From the NCBI GenBank assembly GCA_011682715.1, contig JAACEC010000028.1, forward strand, positions 1 to 9,594: a DNA stretch of 9,594 nucleotides, written 5' to 3'. The notes under the pieces are model-generated. The model searched no databases, was not told the DNA's origin, and saw only the letters and a program-made list of their open reading frames with translations. Both the position numbers and the translations under genes were made by a program. Each line of letters begins with the position of its first letter. The stretch's first letter is position 1. Of the stretch, positions 1-6,085 are shown in pieces. This DNA comes from Pseudomonadota bacterium (lineage in GTDB: Bacteria; Hydrothermota; 32-111; QNBC01).

Positions 1-80
1 CCTTTTCCCATACTAACTTAACGCTAACACTGTCCTTATCCGCCCCTCTGCTAATCATGGGATAAATTAATACTAACGCT

Positions 81-110
81 CCGGGGTCGGGCCTTGACAT
101 TTGACATTTG
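81..110. repeat. REP/RAYT-like terminal sequence with TTGACAT tandem repeat
   Basis: A GC-rich block CCGGGGTCGGG (81-91) sits in otherwise AT-rich DNA and is followed by a tandem TTGACAT TTGACAT TTG (94-110). A GGGGTC..G(C/T)CTTGACATTTG type sequence resembles the short repeats I associate with REP-associated tyrosine transposase (RAYT) genes in many Gram-negative genomes; this is recollection, not a search. Directly beyond it on the minus strand lies the suspected transposase remnant, which strengthens the reading. It could instead be a chance simple repeat. Confidence 0.4.
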
Positions 111-114
111 CTCT

Positions 115-243
115 TCACCCTTTCTCAAATCTTTTCACTGAAATAAATACACTTATATAATCTATATCTAATATTCTACCCTATTCACTCAATATAACAC
201 GTATATTTCCTTTCTCAAATGATAATCTAAATGTTCTTGCCAT
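115..243 (-). pseudogene. Remnant of REP-associated (IS200-like, Y1) transposase, internally deleted
   Basis: On the minus strand an ATG at 243 opens a 20-codon frame beginning MARTFRLSFEKG and ending at a TAG (183-181). The same frame continues for 21 more codons, including DYISVFISVKRFEKG, to a TGA at 117-115. RAYT proteins typically begin MARPLRIE(F/Y)EG and end with a helix-turn-helix close to DYSAVSxAVKRFE. The two pieces therefore look like the N- and C-terminal tips of one such protein, with the catalytic middle (HUH motif and Tyr) deleted. A 12-nt word, CCTTTCTCAAAT on the plus strand, occurs in both halves (119-130 and 209-220). The strand is strikingly G-poor on the plus side, as expected for a minus-strand gene. 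No good Shine-Dalgarno precedes the ATG. The family match is from memory of consensus sequences and the pieces are short, so this could be coincidence. Confidence 0.42.
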
Positions 244-363
244 ATCATTAATACTATATAATCAAAATTCCTCTATGTCTAATATAAAGATTCGCCCCCC
301 ATAATATGACACTTGAATTTGAAATAACAGGTTATCAGAATTATTAAACATTTATAAATAAAC

Positions 364-390
364 TTTACACAACCTGGAATTTTCTATAAT
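364..390 (+). promoter_or_regulatory. Possible upstream sigma-70 promoter (short spacer)
   Basis: TTTACA (364-369) and a perfect TATAAT (385-390) are separated by 15 bp, shorter than the preferred 16-18. It would start a transcript near 397, giving a leader of roughly 140 nt before the lipoprotein gene. Matches this good can arise by chance in AT-rich DNA, so this is a weak secondary candidate. Confidence 0.25.
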
Positions 391-441
391 TTAATATTTT
401 CCGTTAGTTTAAATTCTTATTGTAAAAAATACACGTAAATA

Positions 442-501
442 AATTTGATCTAATTTGAGTATTTTTTATCAAATTACTTGACATAGCCATACCAATTTGA
501 T
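442..501. promoter_or_regulatory. Three AATTTGAT sites in alternating orientation, 26-bp period (putative operator)
   Basis: The 8-mer AATTTGAT occurs at 442-449 (plus), 468-475 (minus, as ATCAAATT) and 494-501 (plus). Each site starts exactly 26 bp after the previous one, so neighbouring sites form inverted repeats with 18-nt centres. A near copy, AATTTGAG, lies at 452-459. The middle site ends 2 bp before the -35 box and the third touches the first base of the -10 box, a placement suited to a repressor or a cooperative regulator. The repeats are directly visible; the regulatory role is inferred. Confidence 0.4.
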
Positions 502-506
502 AGAAT
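478..506 (+). promoter_or_regulatory. Sigma-70-type promoter of the lipoprotein/LysM operon
   Basis: A perfect -35 box TTGACA (478-483) is followed after an ideal 17-bp spacer by TAGAAT (501-506), one mismatch from the consensus -10. Transcription would begin near 512-514, leaving a leader of about 20 nt with the ribosome binding site. It is correctly placed for the gene starting at 535 and is the best promoter visible in the window. Confidence 0.7.
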
Positions 507-517
507 AGGTAAATTGC

Positions 518-528
518 AAAAGGAGGTG
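518..528 (+). promoter_or_regulatory. Strong Shine-Dalgarno for the lipoprotein gene
   Basis: AAAAGGAGGTG is an extended match to the 16S rRNA anti-Shine-Dalgarno, with good spacing to the ATG at 535. It fixes the start and, with the strong promoter, suggests abundant expression. Confidence 0.75.
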
Positions 529-534
529 TACTAA

Positions 535-801
535 ATGGATAAACTTATCACAAAGGTTTCGCTATTGGTAGCAGCGGGGACATTAGCCATAGGCTTAATG
601 GGTTGTGGACCAAAAATGGCAAACAAACAACAACTCTCGCAGCTTGACGAGGCAAAATCAGCCTACGAGTCGGCACAAACAAAATATGACAATCTTGTCA
701 ACCAAAAGGATAAGTTGGAAAAACAGAAAGCTGATCTTTCTGCTCAGCTGGAAAATTTGACAACAAAGCTCAACGCTTGTAACGAAAAAATAGGTAAATA
801 A
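535..801 (+). CDS. Small coiled-coil outer-membrane lipoprotein
   Basis: This 88-residue protein starts with Lys residues and a hydrophobic stretch (about 8-21) ending in a lipobox, Leu21-Met-Gly-Cys24, so Cys24 should be lipidated and become the mature N-terminus. Gly at +2 rather than Asp suggests transfer to the outer membrane, if the cell has the Lol pathway. The mature chain of 65 residues is nearly all charged/polar helix with heptad-like Leu spacing, a coiled coil over about residues 35-85. A second Cys (82) sits near its end. No catalytic domain is present. It resembles Lpp-like or stalk lipoproteins in form but I do not recognise the family. Its downstream partner, 11 nt away, carries a coiled coil of similar length plus a LysM domain, so a structural envelope role is likely. 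The start is secured by the AGGAGGT site upstream. Confidence 0.85.
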   Translation: MDKLITKVSLLVAAGTLAIGLMGCGPKMANKQQLSQLDEAKSAYESAQTKYDNLVNQKDKLEKQKADLSAQLENLTTKLNACNEKIGK

Positions 802-812
802 CGGAGGAGATT

Positions 813-1259
813 ATGAAGAGCAAAGTATTAGTAATTGTATTGACAATATGCCTGATAGCCTTCTTCTCCGCTTCAATGCTTAACGCTGCTGAGAAGAAGA
901 TCACAAGAGATGATGCTCTTAAAATGGTCCAGGAGTATCAGACAAAAGAAGCCGCACTTCAATCCAAGATTCAAGACGTGCAGAAAGTGGTTGATGGTCT
1001 TAATGCCGATGTAACAGATCTTCAGGGTAAAACCGATGCAGTGAGCAAAGAGCTCGAAGACTGCCAGGCAACACTTGCAAAAATTTCAAAATATGTAGTT
1101 AAACCCGGTGATTGGCTATCAAAATTAGCCGAGTACGATGAAGTTTACGGACACGGTAACTACAGACGTTGGAAAGAAATTTACAAAGCAAACACGGATT
1201 TGATCAGAAATCCTGATCTTATCTTGCCCGGTTGGGAACTTAAAATACCTCGTCCCTAA
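813..1259 (+). CDS. Secreted coiled-coil protein with C-terminal LysM peptidoglycan-binding domain
   Basis: Of 148 residues, the first 25 or so form a signal peptide (Lys at 2 and 4, hydrophobic 5-23, likely cleavage after Ala25 or Ala26). Residues about 30-92 are a charged coiled coil with one Cys at 84. Residues about 94-146 are a LysM domain: YVVKPGDWLSKLA opens it, and the end has the usual NPDLILPGWELKIP pattern. Between its two helices lies a longer loop (EVYGHGNYRRW), as in LysM domains of the YGNG type. LysM binds GlcNAc-containing glycans, so the protein should hold peptidoglycan in the periplasm. No hydrolase domain is present, which argues for a structural or adaptor role. It lies 11 nt after the lipoprotein gene and has its own strong Shine-Dalgarno GGAGGAG (803-809), so the two are surely co-transcribed. 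Confidence 0.88.
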   Translation: MKSKVLVIVLTICLIAFFSASMLNAAEKKITRDDALKMVQEYQTKEAALQSKIQDVQKVVDGLNADVTDLQGKTDAVSKELEDCQATLAKISKYVVKPGDWLSKLAEYDEVYGHGNYRRWKEIYKANTDLIRNPDLILPGWELKIPRP

Positions 1260-1271
1260 CCTTAATAATAA

Positions 1272-1299
1272 GGGAGGGAATTCTCCCCTCCCCTATTTT
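1272..1299 (+). terminator. Hairpin with short T-run after the LysM gene (weak terminator or attenuator)
   Basis: GGGAGGG (1272-1278) pairs with CCCTCCC (1286-1292) around a 7-nt loop, giving a 7-bp all-GC stem followed by CTATTTT. The stem is strong but the T-run is short and offset, so termination may be partial. It lies between the LysM stop and the phoH start at 1307, and no clear promoter is seen after it, so some read-through into the phoH operon is likely. Confidence 0.55.
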
Positions 1300-1306
1300 C
1301 AAAGAG

Positions 1307-2269
1307 ATGGAATTGAAAATAAATTTAAATGGAATTGATAAGCTGGCTTTATTAGGGCCGGGAGATAAAAATATTCGTTACATAAAGAAGTATATACCCG
1401 TTCAGATCTTCTTTAAGGATGACACTATGCTGATTTCGGGCAATGAAACGGATATTACGAACGCAAAATCCATTATCGATGAGTTTATTCGAAAGGTTAA
1501 GAAGGGGGATTATCTTTCGGATGAGGACTTAAAATATATCGTTCAGTCTGTTCTTAACGATTATATCGGCGATTACAGCTCTTTTACAATCGACACTTAT
1601 AAGAAAAAAATAAAACCACGGAGTAAAAATCAGGCAAAATACATTAAAGCCATAAGAAATAATAAAATCGTGATCTCTATTGGTCCTGCAGGAACGGGGA
1701 AAACATACCTTGCTGTAGCCGAAGCTGTTTCCGCCCTGAAACAGCACAAAATAAGCAAAATAATTCTTGTGAGGCCTGCCGTTGAGGCGGGAGAATCCCT
1801 CGGATACCTCCCGGGCAACTACGAAGAAAAAATCTTACCCTATTTAAGACCGCTCTACGATGCCATTTACGATATGGTCCCGGCGGAGAAAGTATCTACG
1901 CTAATGGATCGACAAATTATTGAAATCAGTCCCCTTGCATACATGAGAGGAAGAACGATGTCGGATGCGTTCGTTATTCTTGACGAAGCACAAAATACGA
2001 CTCAAACACAGATGAAGATGTTTCTAACAAGAATGGGAATGAATACAAATCTCGTTATAACAGGGGATATAACGCAGGTTGATCTCCCCAAAACGATCTA
2101 TTCCGGGCTTATAGAATCTCAGGATGTTTTAACGGGCATCCCGGGGATACAGTTCGTTTACTTTAACGAAAAGGATGTTGCAAGGCATCCCATTGTAAGA
2201 GATATCATTCTGGCATATAAGAATTACAACATAAACAAAGATGATTTGAATGAAGACAAAGAACAATAA
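1307..2269 (+). CDS. phoH: PhoH family ATPase (YbeZ-type)
   Basis: This 320-residue protein has the usual length and layout of PhoH/YbeZ proteins. A small N-terminal domain with the typical LLGPGDKNI...ISGNETDI pattern (about 8-65) precedes a P-loop NTPase core. Walker A is GPAGTGKT at 126-133, Walker B is VILDEAQN at 223-230, and the sensor-like segment VITGDITQVDLP begins at 250. RPAVEAGESLGYLPG, highly typical of the family, lies between Walker A and B. PhoH proteins are helicase-related ATPases thought to act in RNA metabolism and are commonly encoded beside ybeY; the physiological substrate is not settled. The ATG at 1307 lacks a good Shine-Dalgarno (AAAGAG directly abuts it), but no upstream in-frame ATG, GTG or TTG exists after the preceding gene and the conserved N-terminus begins here. 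The last 20 nt overlap the next gene. Confidence 0.95.
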   Translation: MELKINLNGIDKLALLGPGDKNIRYIKKYIPVQIFFKDDTMLISGNETDITNAKSIIDEFIRKVKKGDYLSDEDLKYIVQSVLNDYIGDYSSFTIDTYKKKIKPRSKNQAKYIKAIRNNKIVISIGPAGTGKTYLAVAEAVSALKQHKISKIILVRPAVEAGESLGYLPGNYEEKILPYLRPLYDAIYDMVPAEKVSTLMDRQIIEISPLAYMRGRTMSDAFVILDEAQNTTQTQMKMFLTRMGMNTNLVITGDITQVDLPKTIYSGLIESQDVLTGIPGIQFVYFNEKDVARHPIVRDIILAYKNYNINKDDLNEDKEQ

Positions 2270-4415
2270 AGTTACACGGTTATACGACAATATAAAGGAA
2301 TACAAACATTATCCCAAAATAATATGGGGACTCGTTTTAATAATCGTAATCATTTCGCTGAATTTAATAGCTCCGAAGCCAAAAAATTTCTTAATCAGAA
2401 TGAAAGTGGGGGACATTGCCACAAAGGATATTATCGCACCGTATAATTTTCCCATATTAAAAGACAGTGTGGAGATAGAAACCGAGAAGGCAAAAATAAG
2501 GGAGAGTATTTTACCTATTATCGATTTCAAGGGGACAACTACCGCCCAAATAAAAAATAACGTAAACAATTTTTTCTCACTAATAAACAGAGAAATGTAC
2601 AGGGACATTCCCGTTGGAAATAAAATAGAATACATAAAGAAGAAAAGCAATACGGATTTCCCCGATTCAATTTACATAAAATTATTACAAAAGGGAAATG
2701 TAAAAATAGAAAAGTATTTCTTGAAGATTATATCCGACATTTATGAGAAGGGTGTTATAAACGATAAAACAAATCTTCCCATAGGGAAAAACAACAAATT
2801 GCTGATAAAGTACAACGGAAGTGAGAAAGTCGTAGATATGGATGAAATATACTCTCTGGATGAGGCAATGACCTATATTCGAACAAAATCCGGTAAGCTT
2901 TTAAACAATTCGCTGTTCAGTGTAATAGAAGCACTTTCAGGTCATTATATCCGTCCTAATCTCGAGTTTAACTCACAGGAAACCATTGCAAGACAAAATG
3001 AAGCCTTGGCGTCTATAAAAACTACAAAAGGATTCGTGTCAAAAGGAGAGATGATCGTTCGTGCCCATGACCCTGTCACACAATCCGTTGAAGAAAAGCT
3101 CATTTCCATGCAAAAAGCCCGCCCCAAGAACTACAGTAAGGAGTTAAGGCAAATTAAATTAGGGAAAAACGCTCTATTTTTATTGCTGTCGATTATTTTT
3201 CTTTTTACTCTGCTATCGTTTGCCTATGATCTTCTGATTGATGAATCCAAGGCTTTTATTTTTCTATTTTCATTCCTGATCAATATCGTCATTATTTATT
3301 TCATAAAGGGATATTCGATTTTTCTCTTCACGCTCATTCCCCTTTCCATGACAATCGGATTTCTTGTAGATAAACGTTTTGCCGCCATTTCAGGTATATT
3401 TGTTGCTCTCTTGCTTGCAATTACGTTTGATTTGAACTTTACATTGTTTATTTTCCTCCTTATCATGGTGATTATCTCTCTTCTTTACATAGACCACTTA
3501 CATAAGAGAAGCGGTTTTTTGATGATTTTAAGCATCTTGATTTCAAGCGAAATTCTATACGTTCTGTCCATCGAATTTATAAAGTTCGCATCGTTCGGGG
3601 AAATTTTAAGAGATATTGGATTCCTATCGGCAAATTTGACCATTTCCCTGTTTATCGTTATCGGAATCGTTCCTCTATTCGAAAAACTTTTTCATGTCAC
3701 ATCAAGCATGACACTTATAGAGCTCTCCGATCTCAATCACCCGCTACTTCAAAAACTCGCTGTCGAAGCCCCCGGCACGTACAATCACAGCTTAAATGTT
3801 GCAATTATGTCCGAAGCGGCGGCTCGTAAAATACACGCAAACGCCCTACTGTGCCGTGTCGGAGGATATTTTCACGACATAGGGAAATTGAAAAACCCGC
3901 TATATTTCGTAGAAAACCAGGTAAATATACCTAACCCGCATGACGAATTGGCTCCGAGTATGAGCAAAATAATAATTGCAAATCACATAAAGGACGGCGT
4001 TGCTCTCGCAAAACAATATCATCTCCCCAGGGAAATCATAGATATAATTGAGCAACACCACGGCAATTCCGTAATGGAAGGTTTTTATTTTAAAGCTCAA
4101 AAGGCGAACGATACCGTAACGGAATCCGATTTCAGATATCCGGGGCCGAAACCCGAAACACGGGAAGCAGGTATTATTTGTCTTGCCGATTCAATCGAGG
4201 CGGCTATAAGGGTACTTAAAAACCCCGTTCCGCACCGCATAGAGGCATTGATAGAGCAGGTGTTCACAAACAAATTGAAGGACGGGCAATTGAATAACAC
4301 TCCTCTCACATTCAAGGATATAGAAACCATAAAGGGTGCGTTTTTACCTTATCTGCTCGCAATAAACCACAAACGCCTTTCGTACCCCTCAACAAAAGAT
4401 TTAACAGATAAATAG
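2250..4415 (+). CDS. pgpH: 7TM-HD family protein, cyclic-di-AMP phosphodiesterase of the PgpH type
   Basis: The protein has 721 residues. One transmembrane helix (about 24-42) is followed by a large extracytoplasmic 7TMR-HDED domain (about 43-308), seven closely spaced hydrophobic helices (about 309-490) and a cytoplasmic HD phosphohydrolase domain (about 495-705). Metal and catalytic residues are all present: His513 in PGTYNHS, His542-Asp543 in YFHDIGKL, His579 in ANHIKDG, His603-His604 in EQHHG and Asp647 in CLADSIEAA. This matches PgpH, which cleaves c-di-AMP to pApA. From family knowledge an active enzyme is expected; the ligand of the outer domain is unknown. The gene begins inside phoH (20-nt overlap), has no clear Shine-Dalgarno and is probably translationally coupled. 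One base separates it from ybeY. In Firmicutes the equivalent gene (yqfF) also sits between phoH and ybeY. Length and domain order are normal, with no break. Confidence 0.93.
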   Translation: MKTKNNKVTRLYDNIKEYKHYPKIIWGLVLIIVIISLNLIAPKPKNFLIRMKVGDIATKDIIAPYNFPILKDSVEIETEKAKIRESILPIIDFKGTTTAQIKNNVNNFFSLINREMYRDIPVGNKIEYIKKKSNTDFPDSIYIKLLQKGNVKIEKYFLKIISDIYEKGVINDKTNLPIGKNNKLLIKYNGSEKVVDMDEIYSLDEAMTYIRTKSGKLLNNSLFSVIEALSGHYIRPNLEFNSQETIARQNEALASIKTTKGFVSKGEMIVRAHDPVTQSVEEKLISMQKARPKNYSKELRQIKLGKNALFLLLSIIFLFTLLSFAYDLLIDESKAFIFLFSFLINIVIIYFIKGYSIFLFTLIPLSMTIGFLVDKRFAAISGIFVALLLAITFDLNFTLFIFLLIMVIISLLYIDHLHKRSGFLMILSILISSEILYVLSIEFIKFASFGEILRDIGFLSANLTISLFIVIGIVPLFEKLFHVTSSMTLIELSDLNHPLLQKLAVEAPGTYNHSLNVAIMSEAAARKIHANALLCRVGGYFHDIGKLKNPLYFVENQVNIPNPHDELAPSMSKIIIANHIKDGVALAKQYHLPREIIDIIEQHHGNSVMEGFYFKAQKANDTVTESDFRYPGPKPETREAGIICLADSIEAAIRVLKNPVPHRIEALIEQVFTNKLKDGQLNNTPLTFKDIETIKGAFLPYLLAINHKRLSYPSTKDLTDK

Positions 4416-4416
4416 T

Positions 4417-4860
4417 ATGGAAACCGATATAATTCCTCCGTCGTGTTGTAAGCTAAAAGTAAAGAGCGTTTCCCTTATCGCCGAATCCGTTTTCAATGAT
4501 CTGTCCCCGGACATTGCTAAAAATAAAGTTTTGGAAATAGTTTTTGTTTCCGAAAATGAGATAAGAGGCTACAACAAACAATACCGAAAAATTCCAAGGA
4601 GCACAAATGTTTTAACATTCGTTTACTCCGAACCCCACGATTACATACCTGTTCTCGCTTCTATTGTTCTCTGTATCGATGTTATAAGAAGACGGGCAAA
4701 ATTACACGGGACAGCACTAAATGAAGAGCTGAAACAGACGCTGATTCATGGTGTACTTCATGCAGCGGGTTTTGACCATCACAAACTTTCTCAGAGGGAG
4801 GAGATGAGAGCTCTGGAAAACAGATATATGGAACAATTCCGAGCCGTCGTGCTTATATGA
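4417..4860 (+). CDS. ybeY: Endoribonuclease / rRNA maturation factor YbeY
   Basis: At 147 residues it fits the UPF0054 family. The zinc motif HGVLHAAGFDHH supplies His111, His115 and His121 (H-x3-H-x5-H). The upstream conserved Arg segment appears as YNKQYRKIPRSTNVLTF, equivalent to YRxxxxPTNVLSF in E. coli. YbeY is a metal-dependent RNase involved in 16S rRNA 3'-end maturation and ribosome quality control. One departure is that the family's GD(I/L)VI strand reads ASIVLC here, so the usual Gly-Asp pair is missing; this may be lineage variation. It starts 1 nt after pgpH, without a visible Shine-Dalgarno, and its stop overlaps the next start as ATGA, pointing to coupled translation. Its neighbours phoH and corC-like genes are its usual genomic partners. 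Confidence 0.93.
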   Translation: METDIIPPSCCKLKVKSVSLIAESVFNDLSPDIAKNKVLEIVFVSENEIRGYNKQYRKIPRSTNVLTFVYSEPHDYIPVLASIVLCIDVIRRRAKLHGTALNEELKQTLIHGVLHAAGFDHHKLSQREEMRALENRYMEQFRAVVLI

Positions 4861-6083
4861 TAGACTTAATTTTTATAATAGCTTTTTTAATCTGCCTTTC
4901 CGCTTTCACATCATCACTGGAAGCCGCATTCTTTTCCCTTTCCACCCTTGAGATAAAAGATATCGAGCGGAAGAACAAAAGAAGAGCGGAATTAATCAAA
5001 AAAATGATGAAGTCATCGGAATTATTCCTGATATCCATTCTGTTTTATAATAATTTTATCAATGTTTCCATCGGTTACTACACTTCCCGTCTTGCTCGCA
5101 TTATCAAGGTTATCCCGAAATACGAAAATTGGGTTTTAATAACCGTTACTTTTATAATGACCCTTCTTGTAATAGTCTTTGCCGAATATATACCGAAACT
5201 TTACGCTATAAAATTCAACAAAAGACTCTCTATAAATGCCTCGGCACTTGCCTATTTTATGTTCATTCTGTTTTATCCCTTTGCCTTCCTCATCAGCAAA
5301 GTTCTCGGTCTTTCCGGTAAAACCACAAAGCAAAACGAATATACCGTATCGGAATACAAAACAATTATCGAATTAAACAAGAGCAAAGGAATAATCAATT
5401 ACAAAGAGGCACGATTTCTCAAAAATTTCCTCACATTTTCCAACCTGAGCGTGGGAGAAGTAATGACACCGAGGGCAAAAATCGCATATTTTACCCCTGA
5501 TATGATCTATGATGATGTTATAGATATCATAAAATCCAAATATTGCTCCCGCTATCCCGTCATTAACCATTCATCCGTTATAGGAATCTTTTACGTTAAA
5601 ACACTAACAGCATACGATAGTACGAAAGAATTTCATCTTGAGGATTACATTATAAAGCCCATTTTTGCTACAAAGACAAGCAGCGCGTATAAATTGTTGA
5701 ACAAGTTCGAGAAACAACACATGCACATGGCAATTGTTCTCGGGGAATACGGAGAGATTGCCGGACTCGTGACAATGGAAGATATTCTCGAGGAGGTTGT
5801 GGGAGATATAAAAGACGAATTCGATATATTCGATGATGATGAAATTAAAAAGAGCAGAAGTAAATATTTTGAAATATCCGGCTCCGTGGAATTAGACAGG
5901 TTGTCCGACATTTTAAATGCCGATTTGACAAAAGAGGGTATCGACACATTAAACGGCCTGTTGATCTTGGACCTCGGAAGGTTACCGAAAAAGGGAGACA
6001 AAATCCGTTATAAGGGATTCGAATTTACCGTTAATTCCGTGGAAGAACGGGTTGCCGATAAAGTCCATGTAAGGAAAATTTGA
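4857..6083 (+). CDS. CNNM/CorC-family membrane protein with CBS pair (first copy)
   Basis: This 408-residue protein has the standard hemolysin-like (HlyC/CorC, CNNM) layout. An N-terminal DUF21 membrane domain with about three to four helices (about 1-150) contains AEYIPK at 109-114, the counterpart of the (G)E(I/L)(I/L)PK motif. A CBS pair (about 195-320) opens with VGEVMTPR at 199-206 and closes with GEYGEIAGLVTMEDILEEVVGDI from 296. A C-terminal CorC_HlyC domain spans about 333-408. Relatives are implicated in Mg2+ (and Co2+) transport or homeostasis, with the CBS pair binding adenine nucleotides; the hemolysin name is historical. Inner-membrane location is expected. It overlaps ybeY by 4 nt (ATGA). 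The exact transported ion cannot be read from the sequence. In E. coli the corC gene also follows ybeY, but CorC itself lacks the DUF21 domain. Confidence 0.92.
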   Translation: MIDLIFIIAFLICLSAFTSSLEAAFFSLSTLEIKDIERKNKRRAELIKKMMKSSELFLISILFYNNFINVSIGYYTSRLARIIKVIPKYENWVLITVTFIMTLLVIVFAEYIPKLYAIKFNKRLSINASALAYFMFILFYPFAFLISKVLGLSGKTTKQNEYTVSEYKTIIELNKSKGIINYKEARFLKNFLTFSNLSVGEVMTPRAKIAYFTPDMIYDDVIDIIKSKYCSRYPVINHSSVIGIFYVKTLTAYDSTKEFHLEDYIIKPIFATKTSSAYKLLNKFEKQHMHMAIVLGEYGEIAGLVTMEDILEEVVGDIKDEFDIFDDDEIKKSRSKYFEISGSVELDRLSDILNADLTKEGIDTLNGLLILDLGRLPKKGDKIRYKGFEFTVNSVEERVADKVHVRKI

Positions 6084-6085
6084 AT

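Larger units (their letters stand above)
244..534. other. Gene-free upstream region of the lipoprotein operon
   Basis: No ORF of useful length is seen on either strand. The 5' part (to about 350) probably belongs to the degraded transposase locus. The 3' part (about 360-534) is very AT-rich and holds the promoter elements, inverted repeats and ribosome binding site described separately. No tRNA, rRNA or recognisable riboswitch is seen. Confidence 0.6.

Noticed and set aside
1..66. Short inverted matches (CCCAT/ATGGG and TTATCC/GGATAA) near the window start
   Set aside because: Five to six base pairs across long loops are expected by chance, and no T-run or gene end is visible to make a terminator.
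94..110. TTGACAT tandem read as a CRISPR-like or promoter array
   Set aside because: Only 2.4 copies of a 7-mer without spacers, so not CRISPR. TTGACA could be a -35 box, but no convincing -10 is found 16-18 bp downstream.
2309..2650. 113-codon minus-strand hydrophobic frame opposite pgpH
   Set aside because: Hydrophobic antisense of AT-rich codons; no start signal and full overlap with the conserved pgpH N-terminal region.
5645..6001. 118-codon minus-strand frame opposite the first CNNM gene, and a similar one at 6901-7104
   Set aside because: Both are Ser/Ile-rich translations of the acidic CBS region read backwards (note the shared SSRISS pattern), a typical shadow of conserved coding sequence.
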